From assembly GCA_019112735.1 (NCBI GenBank), contig DXIS01000029.1, positions 1-64,000 of the forward strand: 64,000 nucleotides of DNA, given 5' to 3'. This document shows positions 17,065 to 26,153 of this stretch, one piece after another (the stretch's first letter is position 1; every line of letters begins with the position of its first letter). The translations under genes and the position numbers were made by a program. The notes below the pieces were generated by a model, which ran no database searches, had not been told where the DNA came from, and was given only the letters and a program-made list of their open reading frames with translations. The DNA comes from Candidatus Mediterraneibacter guildfordensis. Lineage in GTDB: Bacteria > Bacillota > Clostridia > Lachnospirales > Lachnospiraceae.

Positions 17065-19401
17065 ATGAAGAAGATGAGGAAAGGGACGGCGGTGCTGCTT
17101 CTGCTGCTGTCCTTATGTGTTCCCGCTGTGGATGTGAGCGCGGATGTGGGGAATGGGCTGGCGGAGTACACGGTGGAGTATATCGCCCGGGACGGTGAGA
17201 CGGAAACCCTGCTGGCGAGGGAGACGTACCGCGCGCCGGCGGGCAGGACGGTGAATGTGCCGCACCGGGAATTTGACAATTACATAAAAGAGGCGGGGCA
17301 GGATATGACGCTCCCGGTCACGGCGGACGGGAAAGCGGAGAAGAAGATCTATTATACGAGGCTTTTTTACGACCGGATCACATTCCGGACGGAAGGAAGC
17401 TATATCCCGCCGATATACGGATGCGCGGGAGAGAATGTGAGCGATGCGGTCAATGCGGTGGGGAAACCGGTCCGTCAGGGATATATTTTCAAGGGCTGGG
17501 ACAGGGAACTGCCGGATGTGATGCCGGAGGGGGACTATGTCCTGAACGCGGTCTGGGAGCCGGGCGAAAGTCAGTATACGGTGCTCCGGTGGATGGAAAA
17601 TGCAGAGGATGACGGCTACACCCTGCTCGGGGAGAAAGAGATCCGCACGGCTGAGACGGGGAGCATGGTCACGGCGTCAGAAGAGGATATCGAGCGTGCC
17701 GGCGAGATGGCGGACTGGTTCCCGGATTCGGAGTATTACGGGGATTATTACGGCTTTGATTATGCCCGCTGTGATGATGCAGTGGTGACAGCGGACGGTA
17801 AGGCCGTACTGAACCTGTATTACGACCGGGAGATCTGGACCATCAATCTCCATGAGGAGGCGGAGCATGAATCCGGCTCCAGTGATTCGCTGATCCCGAA
17901 TGATGATATCTGGTATACGGTGCAGGGCAAATACGGCGCGGCGCTGCCGGAGGATTTTCCGTCTTATGATGAGATGGAGAAGCATTACATGGAGAAGACG
18001 CAGCATCAGGACATGGAATTCCTCGGGGTGCGGGACGAGTTCGAAGCGACCGGGCGTCATCTGGACAGTTTTTATTTCCAGGACCTGGCGCTGGGCAATC
18101 ATACATTTGACGCATACCCGTGGCTGGAACGGGATTCCTACACCGTGTATCTGACATATTTTAAAGAGAGCAGTGACGGGACCTACCGGAAAGTGCGTCA
18201 GGAAAGCGTTCAGATCGATAAGGATCCGGCTGTGTACGGGGCGGAAGTCACGGTTCTGCATCCGAAGGGCCTGACCTGCGAGGAGGGCTGGTATACGACC
18301 GGCACTTCGCCGGAAGCATGTGAACAGGGCGCGAAGATCCCCATCAGCCCGCTCCAGATCCAGGCGGACGGGAAATGTGTGTTCCGGGGCGTGAGTTCGC
18401 ACCTCTACATATACATGAAGCGGGATACGTTTCGGCTGGATTATCTGGACGTCAATGAACAGGGTGAAAGCACGGTGCTTCATACGGAAGAAGTGACCTA
18501 TAGGGATGATGTCACCCTGGAATATGTCCCGGATGCAGAAACCGGACACCAAAACGAGCGGTTCACAGGCTGGTATCTAAGTCCGGCGCTGGCCGCATCC
18601 GGAACGCCGCTTGCCGGGTTCCGCATGCCATCTGATGACGTCAGCGTGTATGCCGGATGGACGCCGGCCGACCGTACCGTACAGTTTGACGTCCGAGCGG
18701 ACGATGCGGTGATAACAGGAGTTCCGGCGGACCAGTCTGTCCGGGCCGGCGAATGCGCGGAGAAACCGGATGATCCGGAGCGGGCCGGTTACATTTTCCT
18801 GGGATGGTTTGAAGAACTGTCAGAAAAAGCGGGAGATGCAGATGACGGCATCACGGATACAAGGACAGTCTGGGATTTCGGCAGGCCTGTGGAGAATGAT
18901 CTGACGCTGTATGCAGGCTGGATCCCGGAGAGGGATACGTCATATACCATCCGGCATGTGGATGCGGAAAGCGGTGAACCGTTTTACGAGGAGACGGGAA
19001 CCGGAAACAGCGGGGACCGGATTGTCATACAGCCGCTGGATCCGTCAGATCCTATGTATCCGGCCGACACAGAAGCGGACGCGGCGCATCGGTTTGCGGT
19101 ACTTGGGAAAGAACAATCGGAGAATATTTATACCATCGTATATAAAAAGAAAGATGTGAGCGTGCCGGAGAAACCGGGAATCCCGGAGGAGCCGGAAACT
19201 CCGGAGGAGCCGAAAACTCTGGAGGAGCCGGAGATCCCGGAGAAGCCGGAAACTACGGATGCGGCGGGAATTCCGGATACAGGGGACCGTGCCCATGTTG
19301 TTGAACGGCTTTCCATGGCAGCGGCTGCTGCCGGATCCGGAGGTGTTGTTTTGTTGTGCGTCCGGCGGATTTATGCTAAACTGATGAGGCGGGAAGAATA
19401 A
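17065..19401 (+). CDS. sortase-anchored surface protein with InlB/MucBP-type repeats
   Basis: A 778-residue cell-wall protein. A signal peptide (MKKMRKGTAVLLLLLSLCVP) ends near DVSA. Several beta-grasp repeats follow (Listeria-Bacteroides/InlB B type, e.g. RQGYIFKGWDRELPDVMPEG and RAGYIFLGWFEEL), then a MucBP-like unit (SYTIRHVDAESGEPF). After these come a Pro-Glu rich wall-spanning stretch of PEEPET-like repeats, a sorting signal IPDTGD, a hydrophobic segment and a short basic tail (CVRRIYAKLMRREE). It should be exported and linked to peptidoglycan by a sortase; a class B sortase is encoded at 33.3 kb. TATAAT at 17016-17021 and GGGAAGGAG before 17065 decide the start. Ligand unknown; adhesion is the usual role of such proteins. 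Confidence 0.82.
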   Translation: MKKMRKGTAVLLLLLSLCVPAVDVSADVGNGLAEYTVEYIARDGETETLLARETYRAPAGRTVNVPHREFDNYIKEAGQDMTLPVTADGKAEKKIYYTRLFYDRITFRTEGSYIPPIYGCAGENVSDAVNAVGKPVRQGYIFKGWDRELPDVMPEGDYVLNAVWEPGESQYTVLRWMENAEDDGYTLLGEKEIRTAETGSMVTASEEDIERAGEMADWFPDSEYYGDYYGFDYARCDDAVVTADGKAVLNLYYDREIWTINLHEEAEHESGSSDSLIPNDDIWYTVQGKYGAALPEDFPSYDEMEKHYMEKTQHQDMEFLGVRDEFEATGRHLDSFYFQDLALGNHTFDAYPWLERDSYTVYLTYFKESSDGTYRKVRQESVQIDKDPAVYGAEVTVLHPKGLTCEEGWYTTGTSPEACEQGAKIPISPLQIQADGKCVFRGVSSHLYIYMKRDTFRLDYLDVNEQGESTVLHTEEVTYRDDVTLEYVPDAETGHQNERFTGWYLSPALAASGTPLAGFRMPSDDVSVYAGWTPADRTVQFDVRADDAVITGVPADQSVRAGECAEKPDDPERAGYIFLGWFEELSEKAGDADDGITDTRTVWDFGRPVENDLTLYAGWIPERDTSYTIRHVDAESGEPFYEETGTGNSGDRIVIQPLDPSDPMYPADTEADAAHRFAVLGKEQSENIYTIVYKKKDVSVPEKPGIPEEPETPEEPKTLEEPEIPEKPETTDAAGIPDTGDRAHVVERLSMAAAAAGSGGVVLLCVRRIYAKLMRREE

Positions 19402-19430
19402 AATAATAGAGATGACAGGAGAAATATATT

Positions 19431-20918
19431 ATGCCGGTTTTTGATTTTAACAACACGCCTCAGGAGTCAGGGACTCCGGAATGTACATATGAGATATTTT
19501 ATACCAACAGCCAGGAGCCTTCCGCGGAGCATCCGGTCCTGGTGCTGGACAACCGCGCCGGGGAACTGAAACACCATTCCAATGGTGTATTTACGAATCC
19601 GGTCCGGAGAACCGCTTTTGAGTTCAGCGGGGCGGAGGGGACGGTCAGCGCGGACATCCTGCGGATCGACGCCCGGTTTGTGAGCCTTTTGAAATGGCTG
19701 GGGGAGAACCATATTAATGTGCGGCTGTCCGGGAAAGTGACGGATGAAGGATACGCTGTATATAAGATCCGGGAGATCGCCTTCGGCGGCGGTGCAAAGC
19801 TTTCGGCGGAGGACGGATTCCTGCAGTTTATGATCGAACGGCTGCTGGCCAGCGATGCACCTTCGGAAGAGATTCCGGATGACGAGGATGAAGAGGAGAC
19901 CGGGGACAGCATGAAGCTGACCAGCATCCAGAGCATCACAGACTTTATGAACTGTGCGGGGCGGACGTTGCCCGATAATATCCGTCTGTGGGCGAGACGG
20001 AATCTGGCGGTAGCCCGTTCCAATGAGGTGTCGGCGGAGGAGCGGCGGCATGCCCAGCGCGCGCTTTCTATCATGATGAATATCCAGTGGAAGGGAAATT
20101 ATTTCGAGGCTATCGATCCAGTTGAGGCGCGCAGGATCCTGGATGAAGAGCTGTACGGTATGGAGCCGGTGAAACAGCGGATCATCGAGACGATCATCCA
20201 GATCAACCGGACGCACACCCTGCCGGCTTACGGCCTGCTTCTGATCGGTCCGGCCGGAACGGGGAAATCCCAGATCGCCTATGCAGTGGCCCGGATCCTG
20301 AAGCTGCCGTGGACGACGCTGGATATGAGCTCCATCAATGATCCGGAGCAGCTGACCGGAAGTTCGAGGATCTATGCCAATGCAAAACCGGGGATCATCA
20401 TGGATGCATTTTCCATGGCGGGCGAGTCCAACCTAGTCTTCATTATCAACGAGCTGGACAAGGCGTCCGCAGGCAAAGGAAACGGCAATCCGGCGGATGT
20501 GCTCCTGACGCTTCTGGACAACCTGGGCTTTACGGATAATTACATCGAGTGTATGATCCCTACGTCCGGCGTATATCCGATCGCCACGGCCAATGACCGG
20601 GATCAGATCAGCGCGCCGCTCATGTCCCGGTTCGCAGTGATCGAGATCCCCGATTATACAGAAGAAGAGAAAAAAGTGATCTTCTCCAGATACGCGCTGC
20701 CGAAAGTGCTGAAGCGGATCGGAATGAAAGAGGATGAATGTGTCCTGACGGCGGACGGACTGAATGCGGTGATTGAGATGCACCGGAATACAAGCGGGAT
20801 CCGCGATCTGGAACAGGCGGCGGAGCACATCGCGGCGAACGCTCTGTACCGGATCGAAGTGGAAAATATGAAATCGGTTGTATTTAATGGAAAAATGGTG
20901 AGGGAACTCCTCGCATGA
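19431..20918 (+). CDS. Lon-like AAA+ ATPase lacking a protease domain
   Basis: A 495-residue protein. Residues about 1-155 form an unrecognised N-terminal domain ending in an acidic linker (PDDEDEEETGD), and residues about 225-495 form a Lon-like AAA+ module. Walker A is GPAGTGKS (about 273-280). Walker B reads FIINELDK, with Asn340 in place of the usual Asp before Glu341. Sensor and arginine-finger regions (ATANDRDQISAPLMSRF) follow. The C-terminal helical subdomain ends where Lon proteases would continue into the Ser-Lys protease, so there is none here. It lies convergent to genuine lon and just downstream of the surface protein. A remodelling ATPase or lon paralogue is likely; substrate unknown. 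Confidence 0.75.
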   Translation: MPVFDFNNTPQESGTPECTYEIFYTNSQEPSAEHPVLVLDNRAGELKHHSNGVFTNPVRRTAFEFSGAEGTVSADILRIDARFVSLLKWLGENHINVRLSGKVTDEGYAVYKIREIAFGGGAKLSAEDGFLQFMIERLLASDAPSEEIPDDEDEEETGDSMKLTSIQSITDFMNCAGRTLPDNIRLWARRNLAVARSNEVSAEERRHAQRALSIMMNIQWKGNYFEAIDPVEARRILDEELYGMEPVKQRIIETIIQINRTHTLPAYGLLLIGPAGTGKSQIAYAVARILKLPWTTLDMSSINDPEQLTGSSRIYANAKPGIIMDAFSMAGESNLVFIINELDKASAGKGNGNPADVLLTLLDNLGFTDNYIECMIPTSGVYPIATANDRDQISAPLMSRFAVIEIPDYTEEEKKVIFSRYALPKVLKRIGMKEDECVLTADGLNAVIEMHRNTSGIRDLEQAAEHIAANALYRIEVENMKSVVFNGKMVRELLA

Positions 20919-20923
20919 CATGG

Positions 20924-20984
20924 TTTGGGACGTAGTAAAATTCAATTTTACTACGTCCCAAACTGCATTTTGCCCTGTCCCTAA
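20924..20984. repeat. palindromic repeat element, copy 1 (left arm missing)
   Basis: TTTGGGACGTAGTAAAAT, then TCA, then the reverse complement form an 18-bp stem. It continues into a right flank ending TTTTGCCCTGTCCCT, nearly identical to the copy at 47.05-47.13 kb. The outer left arm present in that copy is absent here. It lies between the convergent ends of the AAA+ gene and lon, where it can also act as a terminator-like hairpin. Confidence 0.8.
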
Positions 20985-20985
20985 A

Positions 20986-23289
20986 TCAGGATTTGAGGGT
21001 TTCTTTCAGTATTTCTGTTACTTCTTTTACCGGGATGATGGTGAGTTTTTCTTTTACTTCATCAGCCACATCCTCCAGGTCTTCCACGTTTTCTTTCGGA
21101 ATGAATACCCGTCTGATGCCGGCCCGCTGTGCGGCCATCAGTTTCTCCGGCAGTCCGCCGATGGGCATGACGCCGCCACGCAGGGAGACTTCGCCGGTCA
21201 TGGCGATGTCTGTGTCCACCGCCCGGCCGGTGACCAGGGAGGCCAGCGCCGTGGTGATGGTGACACCGGCGGAGGGACCGTCTTTCGGTACGGCTCCTGC
21301 CGGTACATGGATGTGCAGGTCATGGTCTTCCAGCACTTTACATTCCTTCGGGTACATGGAGCGCACGAGGGTGAGTGCGATCTGTACGGATTCTTTCATG
21401 ACGTCGCCCAGTTGTCCGGTGATCTGCACTTTGCCTTTGCCTTCGGTCAGCTTTGTCTCGATGAAGAGGATGGCGCCGCCTGCGCTGGTCCATGCAAGCC
21501 CGGTCACGACGCCGGGGATCTTCCGGCTGAGGCGCCGTTCGGCGTGGATCTGGCTGCGGCCGAGGTAATCGGTAAGATTGCTTCTTGTTATGGAGAGCGC
21601 CCGCACCGGCACCGCGCCGTTTTCGGTTTCTGAAGGATTTTCAGTCGCCTTTACGAGTTCCACGGCCGCGGACCGGCAGATGGTCTCGATGCATTTCTTC
21701 AGGTCGCGGACGCCGGACTCCATCGTGTATTCGTCGATGATCTGACGCAGCGCCCCGTCGGTGATCTTCAGCATGTTTTTGCGGATGCCTGTGGCTTCCT
21801 GTGCCTTCGGGATCAGGTGTTTCTTTGCAATGTGATATTTTTCCACCGCCGTGTAGCCGGGGAATGAAATGACTTCCATACGGTTCAGCAGCGGCTCAGG
21901 GATCGTATCGGTGGTGTTGGCCGTGCAGACGAAGAGGACGTTGGACAGATCGTAGGGCACGTTCATGTAATGGTCCGTAAATGTGCTGTTCTGTTCCGGG
22001 TCCAGTACTTCCAGCAGGGCGCTGGCCGGATCCCCGCCGTAATCTTTGGCCAGTTTGTCCACTTCATCCAGTACCATGACCGGATTGGACGCGCCGCTCC
22101 GCTTCATGGCTTCCATGATCCGTCCCGGCATGGCCCCGATGTAGGTCCTGCGGTGTCCGCGGATCTCGGCCTCGTCCCGGATGCCGCCCAGGCTGATGCG
22201 GGCGTATTTGCGCCCCAGCGCCCGCGCGATGCTCTGGCCGATGCTGGTCTTGCCGGTGCCGGGGGCGCCCACGAAGAGCAGGATGGAACCGTACTGCTTC
22301 CGGTTCAGCGCCATGACAGCCAGCTGCTGGATGATGCGCTCTTTTACTTTCTTCAGCCCGTAATGATCTTCGTCCAGGATCTCCTGGGCCCGTTTCAGAT
22401 CGATGGGGGTGTAGGCGGGCGCCTTCCATGAAAGGCTGGTGACAAAGTCAAGGTAGTCATAGAGCAGTCCGTACTCGTGGCTCTCCTTGCCCTCCTGGCG
22501 CATGCGGTTCAGGACTTTTTCCGCTTCCTTGCGGGCTTCGCTGTTCATGCCGGACTCGGCGATCTTCTTCTCGAACTTCCGCACATCGGAAATATTTTCC
22601 GGGTGCATGTCGTCCAGTTCTTTCTGGAGATAATTGATCTGCTTTTTCAGCGCGGCTTCCCGGTAAAGCTGTTCCTGGTCGTCCTTCTGGGCTTCCTGGG
22701 CTTCGGAGGAGACTTTGGCGATCTCCATGAATTCCCGGATGGCCCGGCTGATCAGATCATATCGCTCCCGGACGGAGTCGGCCGCCAGGATCCGGTATTT
22801 CTCCTCCACAGTCAGATTCAGATATTCAGACAGGGATGAAGCCATGTCGTTGACATTCTTCCGCTGGAGAATGTACCCCCGCGCCCACAGGCCCCACTGG
22901 TAGCCCTGGACGAAACGGAGCAGGTCGGCGCGCAGAGCTGCGAATACATTCTGCTGTTCTTCTTCCGGCATATCTTCCACGCACGGGCGCACAACAAAGG
23001 ACGCCCGGACGTCGCCGTCCTCAATGACCGGGTCGAGGATCTCCACCCGGTCCAGGGTGCGGATCTGGATCACGTCTTCGTCGCTGATATTCTCAACTCT
23101 TGCGGAAACGCCGATGGGATAGAAGTCATCGGCTTTGAAACCGTCGCTGTCCGTTTCGTTTTTCAGCATGACAAACAGAAGCTCCGTGTCGGTTTTAAGT
23201 TCGCTGCCCCTGTCCTCGAAGAAATCCTTCTTAAAGAAATAGGTGACATTGGGCAGAAGGAGTATATTGTAAATCGGCTGGATAAACAT
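20986..23289 (-). CDS. lon: ATP-dependent protease Lon
   Basis: A 767-residue LonA-type protease. It has an N-terminal substrate domain, a coiled-coil region (ALKKQINYLQKELDDM), an AAA+ core with GAPGTGKTS and MVLDEVDK, and a C-terminal protease with the catalytic dyad Ser673 (KDGPSAG) and Lys716 (LPEKLMA). It degrades misfolded and regulatory proteins in the cytoplasm. Several ATGs open the frame from 23307. I prefer 23289 because GAAAGG lies 9 nt ahead, giving the family-like start MFIQPIYN. A perfect CIRCE operator and TTGACA-17-TAACTT lie directly upstream, so HrcA should repress it until heat or folding stress. It diverges from hsp20. Confidence 0.93.
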   Translation of the reverse strand: MFIQPIYNILLLPNVTYFFKKDFFEDRGSELKTDTELLFVMLKNETDSDGFKADDFYPIGVSARVENISDEDVIQIRTLDRVEILDPVIEDGDVRASFVVRPCVEDMPEEEQQNVFAALRADLLRFVQGYQWGLWARGYILQRKNVNDMASSLSEYLNLTVEEKYRILAADSVRERYDLISRAIREFMEIAKVSSEAQEAQKDDQEQLYREAALKKQINYLQKELDDMHPENISDVRKFEKKIAESGMNSEARKEAEKVLNRMRQEGKESHEYGLLYDYLDFVTSLSWKAPAYTPIDLKRAQEILDEDHYGLKKVKERIIQQLAVMALNRKQYGSILLFVGAPGTGKTSIGQSIARALGRKYARISLGGIRDEAEIRGHRRTYIGAMPGRIMEAMKRSGASNPVMVLDEVDKLAKDYGGDPASALLEVLDPEQNSTFTDHYMNVPYDLSNVLFVCTANTTDTIPEPLLNRMEVISFPGYTAVEKYHIAKKHLIPKAQEATGIRKNMLKITDGALRQIIDEYTMESGVRDLKKCIETICRSAAVELVKATENPSETENGAVPVRALSITRSNLTDYLGRSQIHAERRLSRKIPGVVTGLAWTSAGGAILFIETKLTEGKGKVQITGQLGDVMKESVQIALTLVRSMYPKECKVLEDHDLHIHVPAGAVPKDGPSAGVTITTALASLVTGRAVDTDIAMTGEVSLRGGVMPIGGLPEKLMAAQRAGIRRVFIPKENVEDLEDVADEVKEKLTIIPVKEVTEILKETLKS

Positions 23290-23338
23290 ATGCATCATCC
23301 TTTCCATATAATAAACGTAATTGGCTGGTTTAAAATTA

Positions 23339-23406
23339 TTAGCACTCGGATAAGAAGAGTGCTAATTCATATATAGAAAGTTAGCATAAAAAGAGGGAGA
23401 TGTCAA
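23339..23406 (-). promoter_or_regulatory. lon promoter with perfect CIRCE operator
   Basis: The CIRCE element TTAGCACTC-N9-GAGTGCTAA occupies 23339-23365 with no mismatch. On the minus strand TTGACA (23401-23406) and TAACTT (23378-23383) are 17 nt apart, placing the operator just downstream of the transcription start, the usual HrcA arrangement. Confidence 0.9.
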
Positions 23407-23448
23407 TAAGTCAGAAAAAACTGGCAGAAAAAAGAAAATTTAAAAAAA

Positions 23449-23491
23449 TTAGCACTCAAGGCTTGACAGTGCTAACAACAGGTGCTATAGT
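23449..23491 (+). promoter_or_regulatory. hsp20 promoter overlapped by a CIRCE operator
   Basis: TTAGCACTC-N9-CAGTGCTAA (23449-23475) matches CIRCE with one mismatch in the right arm. The -35 TTGACA (23463-23468) lies inside it, and TATAGT (23486-23491) follows after 17 nt. HrcA bound here would block RNA polymerase directly. Confidence 0.88.
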
Positions 23492-23557
23492 ACAGCTAGA
23501 ACAAGAAAAGAGGAACAAAAAGTTCCGGGGTTCTGATTTTGAAAGGAGATATGACTT

Positions 23558-24001
23558 ATGTTAGTACCTAGCATTTTTGGAGAAAACTTATTTGATGACA
23601 ACTGGATGGATTTCCCGTTTGACAGGGATTTCTGGGGAAGAGGAAATACAAAGGCAACGAAAAACCTGATGAAAACGGATATCCGCGAGCATGACGCCGG
23701 CTATGAGCTGGACATCGACCTGCCGGGATATAAGAAAGATGAGATCAGGGCTGAACTGGAGAACGGCTATCTGACCATCTCCGCTACAAAGAGCGCAAAC
23801 AACGACGAGCAGGATAAGAAAGGCAAATATATCCGCCGTGAGCGTTATGCAGGCACAATGCAGAGAAGCTTCTATGTAGGCGAGGATGTGACGCAGGAAG
23901 ACATCAAAGCAAAATTTGAAGACGGCATCCTGAAACTGAGCATCCCGAAGAAAGAGGCTCAGGCTGTAGAGACGAAGAAATCCATCGCCATCGAAGGATG
24001 A
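23558..24001 (+). CDS. hsp20: Hsp20/alpha-crystallin small heat-shock protein
   Basis: A 147-residue small heat-shock chaperone. It begins MLVPSIFGENLFDD, typical of the clostridial Hsp18/Hsp20 type. The alpha-crystallin domain spans about 38-140 (YELDIDLPGYKKDEI, ENGYLTISA, RRERYAGTMQRSFYV, EDGILKLSIPK), including the GxLxLxIPK beta-strand motif. It binds unfolding proteins without ATP. Ribosome site AAAGGAGAT. Its promoter is overlapped by a CIRCE box and it diverges from CIRCE-controlled lon, so holding and degrading functions are probably induced together. An intrinsic terminator follows directly. Confidence 0.95.
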   Translation: MLVPSIFGENLFDDNWMDFPFDRDFWGRGNTKATKNLMKTDIREHDAGYELDIDLPGYKKDEIRAELENGYLTISATKSANNDEQDKKGKYIRRERYAGTMQRSFYVGEDVTQEDIKAKFEDGILKLSIPKKEAQAVETKKSIAIEG

Positions 24002-24015
24002 TGGATGAAGGACGA

Positions 24016-24049
24016 AGGGTCCGGTGCGAAAGCACCGGGCTCTTTTCTT
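24016..24049 (+). terminator. intrinsic terminator after hsp20
   Basis: GGTCCGGTGC and GCACCGGGCT form the stem around a GAAA tetraloop, followed by CTTTTCTTT. Confidence 0.88.
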
Positions 24050-24149
24050 TTGCGCGATAAGTCCGGCAAGCGGACGCGGAAATTAATTTCCCTATCCGGC
24101 CGCAACAGTGCTATAATAGGACTGTTTGCAAATGAAAGGGATGAGATAT

Positions 24150-24797
24150 ATGAACAGATTACCGGTATATATCCTGAAGCGGTATCTCCTGCTTCTGATC
24201 GGATTGTCAATTATGGCGTTTGGCGTTGCGTTTTCTATCAAGGCAAGTCTCGGGACTTCCCCGATTTCCAGCGTGCCGTATGTGGTCAGTCTTTTTGCTC
24301 CGCTGACAGTGGGAACGGCGACGATCATCATGCACTGTGTGTTTATCGCGCTGCAGATCCTGATCCTCAGGAAAGATTATCATCCCATCCAGCTCATGCA
24401 GCTTCCGGTAGCCGTGTTCTTCGGCTATCTTACAGATTTTGGCGTGTGGGCGGTACAGGGGATAAACTGCGATGCATATTGGCAGCAGTGGCTCGTCTGT
24501 CTGGCCGGCATCCTGCTGGTTGCTGTGGGAGTGAGTCTGGAAGTTAAAGCGGGCGTAGTGGTGCTGGCCGGCGAGGGTGTCGTGCTGGCAATCTGCCATG
24601 TGCTGCCGAAAATTAAGTTTGGGTATATGAAGGTCGGTTTTGATGTGACCCTTGTTGTGACTGCATGCATATTATCATTTGTCTTTACCGGGCGGCTGCA
24701 GGGCGTCCGGGAAGGGACCGTAGCGGCAGCGCTGCTGGTGGGCCTGATCGCAAAACAGATCGGGAAATTTCTTGCAGGATGGAAACTGGAGGACTGA
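24150..24797 (+). CDS. YczE/YyaS/YitT-type integral membrane protein
   Basis: A 215-residue protein with about five or six membrane segments. The opening RYLLLLIGLSIMAFGVAFSIKASLGTSPISS is characteristic of the YczE/YyaS family (DUF6198-like), whose biochemical role is not established. The start at 24150 follows AAAGGGATGAGAT; two earlier in-frame ATGs are closer to or inside the ribosome site. A -10 TATAAT lies at 24112-24117. It is separated by only 6 nt from the MATE exporter, so the two are probably cotranscribed. Confidence 0.78.
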   Translation: MNRLPVYILKRYLLLLIGLSIMAFGVAFSIKASLGTSPISSVPYVVSLFAPLTVGTATIIMHCVFIALQILILRKDYHPIQLMQLPVAVFFGYLTDFGVWAVQGINCDAYWQQWLVCLAGILLVAVGVSLEVKAGVVVLAGEGVVLAICHVLPKIKFGYMKVGFDVTLVVTACILSFVFTGRLQGVREGTVAAALLVGLIAKQIGKFLAGWKLED

Positions 24798-24803
24798 TAA
24801 GCG

Positions 24804-26153
24804 ATGACAACAGATATGACAGAGGGAAAGATCATCCCCCAACTCACAGCATTTACGATCCCGCTGGTGCTGGGCAATCTTTTCCAGCTTACATACAATG
24901 CGGCGGATTCGGTGATCGTGGGGAAATTCGTCGGGGATGAGGCGCTGGCGGCCGTGGGAACGGCGGGGCCGGTCATGAATATGATCATTCTTTTTATAAG
25001 CGGTATGTGCATGGGCGCAGGGATTCTGATGAGCACCCAGTACGGGGCGAAGAAATACGACCAGCTGGAGCGCCAGATTAGCACGACCATGCTGGGCGGG
25101 CTGGTGTTTTCCGCGGTTGTCGCCCTGCTCCTTATTGTTCTTGCCTATCCGCTCCTCGGGCTTCTGCAGGTGCCGGATGACATCGTCCATCCGGCTGCGG
25201 TATATCTGCGGATCATATTCGTGGGCCTGATCTTTACGTTTATTTACAACTTTTTCTCGAATACGCTCCGTGCCCTGGGGGACAGCAGGGTGCCGCTGTA
25301 TTTCCTGATCATCAGCGCGTTCCTCAATATTGTGCTGGATCTTCTTTTTGTGGTCGTGATCCGGTGGGGCGTGGCGGGAAGCGCGGTGGCGACCATGCTG
25401 AGCGAGGCCCTATGCTGTCTGTTCTGTCTCATCTATATTAAAAAGAAAGTGCCGCTCCTGTGTCTCGGGAAGAAGTGGCGGGTCTTTGATGCGTCGATCC
25501 TCTGGCGGACATTCACATACGGGATCACCAGCGCGCTCCAGCAGATGTGCATCCAGCTGGGCAAGATCTGTGTGCAGACCATCGTAAATGTGCAGGGCGT
25601 GGCGTTTATCGCCGCATATACGGCGATAAACCGGGTAGATGATTTCGCCCTGACGCCGCAGGGAAATATTTCCCATGCGGCGACGACGTTTATGGCGCAG
25701 AACCGGGGCGCGGGGAAGATCAGCCGGATGAAGAGAGGCTTCCTGGATTCGATCCTGCTGCAGATCATTTATTCAGCGGCGGTCTCAGTGGCTGTATTTG
25801 TGCTGGCCCGCCCGATCATGCAGCTCTTTGTAAGCGACGGATCGGAAGAAGTGATCACTCTTGGCATCTCGTATCTGAAGCTGATCGCGCTCATGTATCT
25901 GATGCCTGCGGCCACCAATGTGATCCAGGGATTCTTCCGGGGGATGGGCGACCTGAAGGTGACGCTGATCAGCACGATATTGAATTTTACCGCCCGTTTC
26001 CTGTCCGCATGGCTTATGATCCATGTGATGGGCGGGGCGTTTTCCTGCCTTGCATGGGCGAACTTCTTCGGCTGGATCGCCATGTTTGCGTTTGAACTGC
26101 CGATGATGGTGATGCGCTGGAAGAAGATGAGCGCGACTTCTATTCAGCGATAA
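24804..26153 (+). CDS. MATE-family multidrug/metabolite exporter
   Basis: A 449-residue protein with twelve predicted membrane segments and the two-fold MATE repeat. Family signatures include PLVLGNLFQLTYNAADSVIVGKFVG in the first helices, STQYGAKK after helix 2, and the central NTLRALGDSRVPL with its repeat GFFRGMGDLKVTL. It exports drugs or metabolites by Na+ or H+ antiport; the substrate cannot be read from sequence. It is cotranscribed with the YczE-like gene. Its last 14 nt overlap the end of the convergent dihydropyrimidinase gene. Confidence 0.9.
   Translation: MTTDMTEGKIIPQLTAFTIPLVLGNLFQLTYNAADSVIVGKFVGDEALAAVGTAGPVMNMIILFISGMCMGAGILMSTQYGAKKYDQLERQISTTMLGGLVFSAVVALLLIVLAYPLLGLLQVPDDIVHPAAVYLRIIFVGLIFTFIYNFFSNTLRALGDSRVPLYFLIISAFLNIVLDLLFVVVIRWGVAGSAVATMLSEALCCLFCLIYIKKKVPLLCLGKKWRVFDASILWRTFTYGITSALQQMCIQLGKICVQTIVNVQGVAFIAAYTAINRVDDFALTPQGNISHAATTFMAQNRGAGKISRMKRGFLDSILLQIIYSAAVSVAVFVLARPIMQLFVSDGSEEVITLGISYLKLIALMYLMPAATNVIQGFFRGMGDLKVTLISTILNFTARFLSAWLMIHVMGGAFSCLAWANFFGWIAMFAFELPMMVMRWKKMSATSIQR

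Noticed and set aside
17677-18552. Open frame of 291 codons on the minus strand
   Set aside because: Antisense to the surface-protein gene; composition artefact without domain content.
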